Below are positions 1 through 6,176 of a stretch of DNA of 6,286 bases, one piece after another (position 1 is the first letter of the stretch; every line of letters starts with the position of its first letter). The position numbers and the translations under genes are program-made. Source of the stretch: Candidatus Latescibacterota bacterium (GTDB lineage: Bacteria > Latescibacterota > UBA2968 > GCA-2709665); the NCBI GenBank assembly GCA_012271065.1, contig JAAXHE010000131.1, positions 1 to 6,286 on the forward strand. Reading direction: 5' to 3'. The notes under the pieces are model-generated. The model was not told the origin of the DNA. It did not search any database and saw only the letters and a list, made by a program, of their open reading frames with translations.

Positions 1-1
1 C

Positions 2-829
2 CTCGGCGCCTTCGACCTGGACCAGGCGCTCGAGCGTCGTCCCACCTTCCTCGAGCCGGAGTATCCGTTCGAATGGACCGGCGTCTATTCGCTCGATATC
101 GGGCGCTACGAACTCAGCCTCGCCGATGGACCCGATCCGGCGATGTCCCTCGTCGTCGCGCCCGACCAGGACACAAGTGACGCCGCCCTCCGCGAGGGTG
201 CGGAGTGGTGTGTACGGCGGTTCGGCGAACCCGCGAAGCTCATTTGCCCGGGGGACGCGATTCCAGTCGGAAGGCACGTGAACCTCCGGCTCGACTCTCC
301 AGGGCGCAAGTCGTTCTTCTTGACGGTCGATTCGCAGGCGCGGGTAGGCCTCTACGCCCAACACATCGCGGAGGAGTTCGATCTCAAACTGAAGAACGCG
401 GATGGGGCGACAGTCAGCCTGGAGGACAGTCCACGCTCCGGGATCACCTCCAAGGAGAACGGCGCCCCGCGCATAAAAGGTGCGGTGGTTCCAGTTGAGG
501 TCGAGCGGACCTGGGTCGCACAGCACGAGCACGACGACGAGGTGGGCTCGATCGCGATCGAGAGGAGTGGCGACGTCGATCCTGAGAGTCTCAACGCCTG
601 GCTAGGCAAACTGCTCCGTGAGCGCGGTGTGGACATCTTTCGAATGAAGGGCTTCATCAGCGTGGCAGGTGAGTCACATCGCTTCGTCTTCCAGGGGGTT
701 CACATGCTCTTTGACGGCCAGCCGGATCGTGAATGGGGGGACGCGCCCCGTCGCAATCAGCTCGTATTCATCGGCCGCAACCTCGATGAGCAGAGCATGC
801 GGAAGGAATTCGAAGCATGTCTGATTTAA
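2..829 (+). CDS. CobW/COG0523-family GTP-binding metallochaperone, C-terminal part (5' truncated by window)
   Basis: The frame is open from base 2 to the TAA at 827-829, giving 275 visible residues. The ATG at 143 is internal, because the upstream codons read as family sequence (GAFDLDQALE, then FLEPEYPFEWTGVYSLDIG, then GPDPAM). The C-terminal CobW domain is clear: HEHDDEVGS (codons from 524), LNAWLGKLLRERGVDIFRMK, FVFQGVHMLFDG and LVFIGRNLD. The N-terminal G3E GTPase domain with its P-loop and the usual Cys metal motif lies left of the window and cannot be checked. The family comprises GTPases that deliver metal (Zn, Co and others) to client proteins in the cytosol, and the His/Asp/Glu stretch may help bind metal. 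It is the first visible gene of a five-gene operon, with the next gene starting 21 nt downstream. Family assignment is firm; the metal and the client are unknown. Confidence 0.92.
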   Translation, partial: LGAFDLDQALERRPTFLEPEYPFEWTGVYSLDIGRYELSLADGPDPAMSLVVAPDQDTSDAALREGAEWCVRRFGEPAKLICPGDAIPVGRHVNLRLDSPGRKSFFLTVDSQARVGLYAQHIAEEFDLKLKNADGATVSLEDSPRSGITSKENGAPRIKGAVVPVEVERTWVAQHEHDDEVGSIAIERSGDVDPESLNAWLGKLLRERGVDIFRMKGFISVAGESHRFVFQGVHMLFDGQPDREWGDAPRRNQLVFIGRNLDEQSMRKEFEACLI

Positions 830-837
830 ATGACGGC

Positions 838-843
838 AGGAGG
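838..843 (+). promoter_or_regulatory. Ribosome binding site AGGAGG deciding the oxidoreductase start
   Basis: A perfect AGGAGG lies 7 nt before the ATG at 851. An in-frame ATG at 830 directly abuts the stop of the CobW gene, but it has no comparable site in front of it. It would also put the Shine-Dalgarno sequence inside the coding region. The ATG at 851 is therefore preferred. Confidence 0.75.
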
Positions 844-850
844 CGTCTGC

Positions 851-1981
851 ATGATCGGTACCGAGAGCAGCGAAGTCGTCTATGATGTCGTGGTCGTCGG
901 CGCCGGCGCCGCAGGCGTGGGTGCCGCGGTGGCTCTCAGGCATGCCGGCATCGAGAACTTCATCGTTTCCGAGCGTCACTCCGTTGGCGCATCGTTCGCC
1001 TCATGGCCGGCCGAGACTCGGTTCATCACGCCTTCGTACCCAACCAATTCGATTGGCATGCTCGACTTGAACTCGATCGCGATCGGGACTTCACCCGCGT
1101 TCAGTCTGGGGATCGAGCATCCAACGGGTGAAGACTACGCGGCGTATCTGCGTGCAGTTGCACACTTCTTTGAGGTACCTGTACGCGAGAATACGGACGT
1201 GCTGCAGGTCGCAAAGGACGGCGACGGCTTTCGCATTGATACGGCCGACGAGACCTTGCAAACCAGGCACGTGATTTGGGCGGCTGGCGAATTCCAATAC
1301 CCACGCGTAAGTGGGTTTGATGGTAGCCAGTTGTGTTGTCACACCGCGACCATCGCCAGCTATGAAGAGCTGGACGGAGACGACTTCATCGTTGTGGGCG
1401 GCTATGAGAGTGGTGTCGACGTGGCCTACCACCTGGCATGTCGCGACAAACGGGTGCGGTTGTTCGACAAGGATTGCCCGTGGGAGGACGAGAGTTCCGA
1501 TCCCAGCGTCGCGCTTTCCCCGTTTACGCTCGAACGGATGCGTGAAGACTGTTTTGTTGAGCAGGTGGAACTGTTTCCGCACACACCTGTGGAATCGGTC
1601 ACTCGCGTGGACGCTATGTTTGAAGTCAAGGCTCGGGACGGGCAACGTTTTCAAACCCGCGTGCCGCCGCTGTTGGCAGGCGGATTCGAGGGGAGTCACA
1701 AGTTGGTGGCCGATTTGTTTGAACGACGCGACGATGGCTCCCTGCTGCTAAGCGAAGACGATGAATCGACCATCGTACCGGGAGTATTTCTCTGCGGCCC
1801 CGCAGTTCGCCATGACAATTTCGTCTTCTGCTTCATCTTCAAGTATCGACAACGATTCGCCGTTGTCGCCAAAGCAATTGCAACCTCGCTAGGGCTGCCG
1901 GCCGAAGCGTTGGAAGAGTACCGCAACTGGGGCATGTATCTCGATGACCTCTCCTGCTGTGGGGAGGAGTGCGTATGTTGA
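851..1981 (+). CDS. FAD/NAD(P)-dependent flavoprotein oxidoreductase (CzcO/FMO-like) with Cys-rich C-terminal tail
   Basis: This is a 376-residue cytosolic flavoprotein of the two-dinucleotide-fold type. The N-terminal FAD Rossmann motif is VVVVGAGAAG (residues 13-22). A second nucleotide-binding strand occurs at 180-190 (IVVGGYESGVD), where the usual third Gly of the NAD(P) motif is Tyr185. A late FAD-contact segment, GVFLCGPAVRHDNFVFCFIF, spans 311-330. The overall fold resembles flavin monooxygenases and thioredoxin reductases, but no CxxC redox pair sits in the NADPH domain. The distinctive element is the C-terminus, DLSCCGEECVC (Cys 369, 370, 374, 376), which looks like a metal-binding or redox tail; LCCH at 161-164 adds two more cysteines and a histidine. 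Being downstream of a CobW gene, it could be a metal-linked client or partner, which is inference. Substrate unknown. The TGA overlaps the next gene by 7 nt. Confidence 0.85.
   Translation: MIGTESSEVVYDVVVVGAGAAGVGAAVALRHAGIENFIVSERHSVGASFASWPAETRFITPSYPTNSIGMLDLNSIAIGTSPAFSLGIEHPTGEDYAAYLRAVAHFFEVPVRENTDVLQVAKDGDGFRIDTADETLQTRHVIWAAGEFQYPRVSGFDGSQLCCHTATIASYEELDGDDFIVVGGYESGVDVAYHLACRDKRVRLFDKDCPWEDESSDPSVALSPFTLERMREDCFVEQVELFPHTPVESVTRVDAMFEVKARDGQRFQTRVPPLLAGGFEGSHKLVADLFERRDDGSLLLSEDDESTIVPGVFLCGPAVRHDNFVFCFIFKYRQRFAVVAKAIATSLGLPAEALEEYRNWGMYLDDLSCCGEECVC
1961..1969 (+). promoter_or_regulatory. Ribosome binding site for the 75-aa membrane protein
   Basis: GGGGAGGAG lies 5 nt before the ATG at 1975, inside the last codons of the oxidoreductase (it encodes part of the Cys tail). 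It favours the ATG at 1975 over the in-frame GTG at 1969, which the site itself overlaps. Confidence 0.7.
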
Positions 1982-2202
1982 CGGGAAACGACGAAGGGGC
2001 CGGCGCGTCCGGCGCGGGGCGACGCCGGCGAAACAGGGTGCGGAGCGTCGCATGGCTCGGACAAACGGCTGCCAGCGTTTGCTGGATTGGCAGCATGCTG
2101 ACTTACGGAGTCAGATCCAGTGGGGATTGGTTGCAGTTGTTTGCCGCATCCGCATGGCTGTTGGCCAACATCGCAGTGATTGCGACTGCGGAGGCTGATT
2201 GA
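1975..2202 (+). CDS. Small two-helix membrane protein of unknown function (75 aa)
   Basis: The predicted protein has a polar, Arg-rich N-terminus (RRRRNRVR at about 16-23) followed by two hydrophobic segments. These are roughly residues 25-45 (VAWLGQTAASVCWIGSMLTY) and 52-71 (WLQLFAASAWLLANIAVIAT), joined by a short RSSGD turn. By the positive-inside rule the N-terminus would be cytoplasmic, giving an inner-membrane hairpin. It overlaps the oxidoreductase stop by 7 nt and ends one base before the WD40 ATG, so it sits in the operon by translational coupling. No family was recognised. The role is unknown: it could anchor the neighbouring soluble proteins to the membrane, but that is a guess from position alone. 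The frame is supported by the strong Shine-Dalgarno sequence and the tidy membrane topology. Confidence 0.72.
   Translation: MLTGNDEGAGASGAGRRRRNRVRSVAWLGQTAASVCWIGSMLTYGVRSSGDWLQLFAASAWLLANIAVIATAEAD
2190..2194 (+). promoter_or_regulatory. Ribosome binding site for the WD40 gene
   Basis: GGAGG lies 9 nt before the ATG at 2204 and supports that ATG. The upstream in-frame TTG at 2180 would add eight Arg/Leu-rich residues and would precede the site. Confidence 0.6.
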
Positions 2203-2203
2203 G

Positions 2204-3256
2204 ATGTCGGTAGCACTTCACGGAGTCGGCAGCCCGAGGGGCGCGCTCCGCCGGGGCTGGTCTGCGGAGGTAGACGACTACGCCATCGCCGGGGGCTGGA
2301 GCCTGGGCGGTGAGGCGCTGATGGTGGGTGACGCCGCGGGCGGCGTCTGCGCATTCGACGGCAGGTCCGGGGCGACCGCCTGGGAGCGGCGCGGGGTTCA
2401 TGAAGGCGGTTTACTCGCAATGGCGATCCACCCGGGCGAAACCGCGTTCGCTACGGCCGGCCAGGACAGCCGGGTCTTGATCTGGAGCGCCACGGAAGGT
2501 CGGGTAAGCCGGACCATCGACGTTGGCGGCGGTTGGGCAGAAAACGTGGCGTGGTCGCCGGACGGCCGATGGTTGGCGGCCTCCTGCTCCCGGCAGGTTC
2601 ACGTGTATGGTTTGGAAGGCGCGGAGATTTGGCGATCTGATGATCATCCCAGCACCGTCAGCGCGATCGCCTGGTCGAGCGCAGGCGAACTGGCGACGGC
2701 CTGTTACGGTCGCGTGACGTTCTTCGACGCGTCCACCGGCGAGATCCGCCAGAAGCTGGAGTGGCAGGGATCCCTGGTGTCGATGGTACTGAGCCCGGAC
2801 GGCGGCATCGTGGTCTGCGGCAGCCAGGACAATTCGGTACACTTCTGGCGTCGTGCCACGGAGGAGGACTCCATGATGTCAGGATATCCCGCGAAGCCGT
2901 CGGCCCTGGCTTTCGATGACACCGGCGCCCTCCTGGCCACCGGCGGAGCGGAGGCGGTGACCGTCTGGAATTTCGCGGGAGGTGGCCCCGAAAACACGCG
3001 GCCCGGCGTCCTGGAATTTCATATTCAACCCGTCACGACACTTGCCTTCGCTCGCCGCGCGATGCGCCTGGCATCGGGGGGACGCGATGGCGCCGTGGTT
3101 GTGTGGTCGATTCGGAGAGATGGCAAAGGCGATCCGATCGGGACGGCGTCTGTGGAGGGCACAGTGGCCGAATTATACTGGCGGCCGGACGGTCGCGCCC
3201 TCGCCGCGCTCGACGCACGGGGTGGCGTGACGGCCTGGCGAGTGAGCAACGCGTAA
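2204..3256 (+). CDS. WD40-repeat beta-propeller protein
   Basis: This 350-residue protein is built almost entirely of WD40-like blades. About eight units can be read, starting near residues 20, 66, 108, 148, 188, 229, 273 and 316. Typical blade signatures include VAWSPDGRWLAAS, VLSPDGGIVVCGSQDNSVHFW, LAFDDTGALLATGGAEAVTVW, LASGGRDGAVVVWS and LYWRPDGRALAALDARGGVTAW. There is no signal peptide or membrane segment, so it is probably a cytosolic scaffold for protein contacts. It starts one base after the stop of the membrane-protein gene and ends 9 nt before the ferredoxin-domain gene. Its place between redox and metallochaperone genes suggests that it holds the operon products together, which is inference from context. 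A dedicated WD40 protein in a small bacterial operon is less usual than the large multidomain WD40 proteins common in some phyla. Confidence 0.9.
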   Translation: MSVALHGVGSPRGALRRGWSAEVDDYAIAGGWSLGGEALMVGDAAGGVCAFDGRSGATAWERRGVHEGGLLAMAIHPGETAFATAGQDSRVLIWSATEGRVSRTIDVGGGWAENVAWSPDGRWLAASCSRQVHVYGLEGAEIWRSDDHPSTVSAIAWSSAGELATACYGRVTFFDASTGEIRQKLEWQGSLVSMVLSPDGGIVVCGSQDNSVHFWRRATEEDSMMSGYPAKPSALAFDDTGALLATGGAEAVTVWNFAGGGPENTRPGVLEFHIQPVTTLAFARRAMRLASGGRDGAVVVWSIRRDGKGDPIGTASVEGTVAELYWRPDGRALAALDARGGVTAWRVSNA

Positions 3257-3265
3257 GGCACGCCA

Positions 3266-3745
3266 ATGAATGCTCAGACGCAACGCATCCGTGAAACGCT
3301 CGCCAGAGAAGAGACATTGGCTCCGGCCCGAGACCGCGTTCTTGGGCAGATCGTGTTCTGCGAAGGCTGTTGCTGCGGACGGACGGAAAACGGCTTCCCG
3401 CCGGTGCCCCGCGACTGGATCAAGTATCAGTGGAAAGTTGAAAGACTCAGCAAGTCGGTGCAACTGACGTTCTCCGGATGCCTTGGACCGTGCGATCTGG
3501 CCAACGTCGTCTGTGTCATCTCGCCTGAGGGAATGCAGTGGTTTGGGGGCCTCCAGGAACAGTGGCAATACAACCTGCTCCTGGATTGGGCGATTGCTTC
3601 GCGTGACGCGGGCGCCTTAATCGAGCTTCCTGCCGAACTGAATCGCCACCGGTTTGAACGGTTCGCCGTTTCCGACCCCCGTGAGAAATCCGATTGCATG
3701 CGGTCAACCACCCAGGGCCGCAGCTTTCAGGATGCATCCCCGTAA
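3266..3745 (+). CDS. (2Fe-2S) ferredoxin-domain protein, thioredoxin-like fold
   Basis: This 159-residue protein has the Cys layout of thioredoxin-fold [2Fe-2S] ferredoxins. A first Cys group in FCEGCCCGRT (Cys 32, 35, 36, 37) is followed by SGCLGPCDLANVV (Cys 72 and 76) and then SPEGMQWFGGL. Such proteins carry a [2Fe-2S] cluster and act in electron transfer; related domains occur beside cobalamin and CobW genes. Four cysteines in the first group are more than a single cluster needs, so some may bind another metal or take part in thiol exchange. The recognisable domain ends near HRFERF (about 127-132). The last 25 or so residues are polar, contain one further Cys (144), and may be lineage-specific. 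The ATG at 3266 has only a modest Shine-Dalgarno sequence (TAAGG at 3254-3258). It is the last gene of the + block. Confidence 0.85.
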   Translation: MNAQTQRIRETLAREETLAPARDRVLGQIVFCEGCCCGRTENGFPPVPRDWIKYQWKVERLSKSVQLTFSGCLGPCDLANVVCVISPEGMQWFGGLQEQWQYNLLLDWAIASRDAGALIELPAELNRHRFERFAVSDPREKSDCMRSTTQGRSFQDASP

Positions 3746-3781
3746 ACGACAGTCCCACAAGCCATAGGCAAATCCAGCGTG

Positions 3782-3803
3782 GGGGGCCATTCGCGACGCC
3801 CCC
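3782..3803 (+). terminator. Possible terminator hairpin between converging operons
   Basis: GGGGGC (3782-3787) and GCCCCC (3798-3803) form a 6-bp all-GC stem around a 10-nt loop. It lies 37 nt after the ferredoxin-gene stop and 30 nt beyond the methyltransferase stop on the other strand. No T-run follows on either strand, so it is not a classic intrinsic terminator. Position is the main support. Confidence 0.35.
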
Positions 3804-3832
3804 GGTACGTCTTGCGTCCATCGACGTCGTCG

Positions 3833-4357
3833 TCAGATGCTTGGCGTACCTGACCCGCGCCACGGCGTCAGACGTGGCCGCCAGCGACCCACGTGCAGGC
3901 AGCAGGTCTCGTACGACCCTCCGAATCTTCGACGGAGTCTCGGCTCCTCATAGAGCAGCACGTTCAGGTGGAACGCTGCGAGCATCACCCCGGCGTACGC
4001 CAACAGCCCCGCCTTGCCGAAGAGCAGCGTCTGCCCTGAAATGATGATTAACAGGGAGATATACATCGGGTTTCGCACGAACCGATAGAGGCCGGAAGCG
4101 ACCAGTACTTCGGTCTGCGCCACCGGCGCCGGTGTGCCACGTCCTTCGAGGGCGAAACGGGCGAAGCAGTCCAGCAGGCAGGCCAGACCCGCCACGACCG
4201 CCGTTGCCCCCACTACTCGCTCGCCGGGCAGCCCGAGCAGCGGTGCCTGCATCGTCCAGCCAACCAGTGCGAACGGGACGACGCCGGCAACGACAGCCGG
4301 AGCGACCCAGAAGAAGACGAACGACCCAACGATCGCACGCGTCCGTGTGCGCTTCAC
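3833..4357 (-). CDS. ICMT/PEMT-like integral membrane methyltransferase
   Basis: This 174-residue protein has a strongly hydrophobic N-terminal half, with membrane segments near residues 8-33 and 48-70 and again around 98-113 and 117-136. The family signature follows: GLYRFVRNPMYIS (89-101), EEPRLRRRFGGSYE (137-150) and RWRPRLTPW (158-166). These match bacterial isoprenylcysteine carboxyl methyltransferase/phospholipid N-methyltransferase-like proteins, which use S-adenosylmethionine at the membrane. Bacterial members usually have unknown substrates, as here. The start is GTG at 4357, preceded by AAGGA (complement of 4365-4369) at a 7-nt spacing. The GTG overlaps the TGA of the truncated nuclease-family gene as GTGA, so the two are translationally coupled. 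It converges on the + block. Confidence 0.85.
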   Translation of the reverse strand: MKRTRTRAIVGSFVFFWVAPAVVAGVVPFALVGWTMQAPLLGLPGERVVGATAVVAGLACLLDCFARFALEGRGTPAPVAQTEVLVASGLYRFVRNPMYISLLIIISGQTLLFGKAGLLAYAGVMLAAFHLNVLLYEEPRLRRRFGGSYETCCLHVGRWRPRLTPWRGSGTPSI

Positions 4358-4761
4358 GTTTCAGTCCTTGATCTGAGCGTCGTGTCAATCATGTTGGAAA
4401 ACATACGAGCGACAATTACAGAGCCCGGAAGGCTTCCCGGCATGCTGTATCTCGTGGCGCCGTACCGTGTACGTACGGCATCGATCTCCTCTGTTTCCAG
4501 GTCACCGGCGAACGCGACAACGGACGAACCCCATGGCCGCGAGCCAGCGATCTCGCGGTGTACGTATCGGCTGCGGGGGACGTCTGCCGGGGCAACGCTT
4601 TCCTGTAACAGCATGACGTCAGCATTGCACTTCGTTTCGAGGTAATCCCATGCGTTCTTGCGCTGCTGCATGGTCCGTTTCCAGTGGTCCATGTTCCAGG
4701 TGCCTATGGACAGGCATCGTTCAACTGTCGGTGGACCATTTTCTCTATCACCTGCGGTCAT
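4354..4761 (-). pseudogene. Truncated endonuclease/exonuclease/phosphatase (EEP) family gene, N-terminal half only
   Basis: The 135-codon frame begins as an EEP domain: LSIGTWNMDHWKR (Asn23 of the first motif), then ADVMLLQESVAP (metal-ligand Glu54), then SRPWGSSVVAF and PGSVIVAR. Similarity stops after about residue 119, and the last 16 residues (MFSNMIDTTLRSRTET) look unrelated. The GDxN, LDY and final SDH catalytic motifs are all missing, and full-length relatives have roughly 250-300 residues, so the product should be inactive. The start has a good Shine-Dalgarno sequence (AAAGGTGG, complement of 4768-4775) 6 nt upstream, so it may still be translated. Its stop overlaps the methyltransferase GTG. 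A deletion that joined the broken gene to the methyltransferase explains this best. It could instead be a retained short leader ORF. Confidence 0.7.
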
Positions 4762-4887
4762 TCAATTCCACCTTTTGCGCCAGTGGAAGATTCTCACGGC
4801 GCACCGGCAACTGGTCACTGTCCACTGCCTCTGTGCGTTTCGATTCCTGTTCTGATGGAAGATTCACAGCCAGCCCTTTGACGTCGG
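4762..4887 (-). other. Gap between the intact and truncated EEP genes
   Basis: This is 126 bp without a convincing ORF. It holds the ribosome binding site of the truncated gene and two copies of TGGAAGATTC (4784-4793 and 4856-4865, 72 bp apart). No terminator hairpin was seen, so transcription probably reads through to the methyltransferase. Confidence 0.5.
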
Positions 4888-5763
4888 TCAGGGACCAGCC
4901 CCGGATTCGGCGCTGGTCTTCACCTCAATGATCATGCGGCAGTGGTCGCTTGGCCCCCATTCATTGATACCGTTCATCGCCCGCACCGAAACCCTTTCGT
5001 GGAAGCCGCGCGACGCGAATGCGTAGTCAAGCTGGCGTGACGCGGTTGCCGGCGTCTCGCGAGATGAGTGATACGTCGGAACGTTCTTGCTGTCGTTGGG
5101 AAGATCCTTTGGCCACGGACACACTTGGCGTCCGTTGGGCGCCTGAGGACCGATAAAGGACAGCCCTAACGCCTTCATTCTCGTAAACACGTTCTCGTAA
5201 CGTCCTGCCCAGTAGGCGCTGCCATGCTCTCCGTAGCCGTACAAAATGTTCAAGTCGCCTGCAGCAAGAATCCTGTGTGTGGCCGGATCCTCATGACCGA
5301 TGAACGCCGACAGGTCCGAGATGATTCGATGCGCTGAGGCGTCGGAGTAGCCAACGCTCCAGTTGGTTCCAGTTGACGGATGAGGCTTCAGCCAGCGCCC
5401 ATATATTGAAATAGCGACGAATGCTTCTCCCTTACTGTCAACCGGTTTCACCTTCGCGGCGGCGATCGTCCCGATTCCGCTTACGCCGATATCGTTGTCT
5501 CCGAGTTCACTGATCGGCGGCGCCTGACAGTAATGTTCGACATTGATTCGATCGGACAACTTTACGACCAGGGGCCAGCGGTCGTAAAGCTGCCGGTTCC
5601 CGAACACCGCATCTACATCTTCGACCAGATGCACCAGGTCGCCGGGTGGACTGACCGCTTCCTGCAGGAGCGCCAGATCGACGTCGTCCATTTCCGCCAT
5701 CCGAACCAGTTCGCGCCACGGCTTAACCCTTTTGCCGATGTTCCAGCTCACCACCTTGATCAT
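4888..5763 (-). CDS. Endonuclease/exonuclease/phosphatase (EEP) family protein, complete
   Basis: This 291-residue protein has all the marks of the Mg-dependent EEP fold (DNase I/AP-endonuclease-like). These are VVSWNIG with Asn8, LALLQEA with metal-ligand Glu35, AAGDLNILYG with Asp170 and Asn172, RQLDYAFASRG (244-253), and GPSDHCRMIIEV with the Asp273-His274 pair. The family cleaves phosphodiester or phosphomonoester bonds in nucleic acids, phosphoinositides or sphingolipids, and the substrate cannot be told from these motifs. There is no signal peptide, so it is probably cytosolic. The start ATG at 5763 follows GGGGAGG with a 7-nt spacer. It is followed after 126 nt by a broken paralogue on the same strand. 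All key residues are intact, so it should be active. Confidence 0.85.
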   Translation of the reverse strand: MIKVVSWNIGKRVKPWRELVRMAEMDDVDLALLQEAVSPPGDLVHLVEDVDAVFGNRQLYDRWPLVVKLSDRINVEHYCQAPPISELGDNDIGVSGIGTIAAAKVKPVDSKGEAFVAISIYGRWLKPHPSTGTNWSVGYSDASAHRIISDLSAFIGHEDPATHRILAAGDLNILYGYGEHGSAYWAGRYENVFTRMKALGLSFIGPQAPNGRQVCPWPKDLPNDSKNVPTYHSSRETPATASRQLDYAFASRGFHERVSVRAMNGINEWGPSDHCRMIIEVKTSAESGAGP

Positions 5764-5918
5764 ACGATCGCCTCCCCGTCCCCCGTTCCAGTTTCATTCG
5801 ATCATGCTGCAAGCGCCCAAACCCGAAACAGTGCTTTCGGCGTGAATCGACTGCGATACGCGATTTTATAGTCAAGCATGCGAAACTTTCATCCGTTCAA
5901 CGGTCAGTGACTGTTATC
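5764..5918 (-). promoter_or_regulatory. Upstream region of the EEP gene with weak promoter-like elements
   Basis: Read on the minus strand, the region contains TATAAA (complement of 5865-5870) overlapped by TTGACT (complement of 5870-5875). Neither has a well-spaced partner hexamer. Two small palindromes lie farther upstream: CCGTTCAACGG at 5893-5903 and GTCAGTGAC at 5903-5911. They could be operator half-sites or end-of-gene structure for the small ORF that stops at 5919. The first transcribed gene of the minus block lies directly downstream, so a promoter is expected here, but its exact position is not determined. Confidence 0.3.
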
Positions 5919-6110
5919 TCAAGTATCGAACAGTTCGCGCAGCCAGACATTGGCCTCCGGAATACCGTCTACGTCGAAAACGAACTCCTGCCCACGGCCA
6001 ACCGTTTTGGCGTATACCCACGGTTTGCGGCGTCGCCAAAGTTTCCTTTCGTAGTGGTAGCTGTGCAATGGACGACCGCCCTTGGAAAAAACCACGATGC
6101 CAGCCGCCAT
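5919..6110 (-). CDS. Hypothetical small protein (63 aa)
   Basis: No family was recognised. The predicted product (MAAGIVVFSKGGRPLHSY..., ending ANVWLRELFDT) is rich in Trp, Tyr, Arg and Lys in the middle. It then turns acidic and amphipathic (EFVFDVDGIPEANVWLREL), which looks more protein-like than the Arg-rich or Ser-rich readings in the other frames. The ATG at 6110 lacks a Shine-Dalgarno sequence. The frame stays open upstream to 6179 (codons reading SPIFPDGVAIGESQQ) without another ATG, GTG or TTG. The gene may therefore start elsewhere or be a 5'-truncated remnant. The upstream boundary falls on the hairpin element at 6177-6216. A small regulator or nucleic-acid-binding protein is possible, but there is no direct evidence. 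Confidence 0.4.
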   Translation of the reverse strand: MAAGIVVFSKGGRPLHSYHYERKLWRRRKPWVYAKTVGRGQEFVFDVDGIPEANVWLRELFDT

Positions 6111-6176
6111 CTGCTGCGATTCGCCGATCGCGACGCCGTCCGGAAAAATGGGGCTCCGAAAACTGCGCCGTGTCGC

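Noticed and set aside
143..829. ATG at 143 as start of the first gene
   Set aside because: The frame is open to the window edge and the upstream codons match CobW-family sequence, so the true start lies outside.
1091..1699. 202-codon minus-strand ORF
   Set aside because: It lies entirely antisense to the well-supported flavoprotein gene, has no recognisable motif, and its length is expected from the high GC content.
3694..4044. 116-codon plus-strand ORF
   Set aside because: It overlaps the end of the ferredoxin-domain gene and is antisense to the methyltransferase. The translation is low-complexity, rich in Arg, Ala and Ser.
4784..4865. Direct repeat TGGAAGATTC (two copies, 72 bp apart)
   Set aside because: Ten bases in two copies can arise by chance, and no mobile-element ends or array spacing accompany them.
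5533..5871. 112-codon plus-strand ORF
   Set aside because: It runs opposite the intact EEP gene and its upstream region and shows no domain-like pattern.
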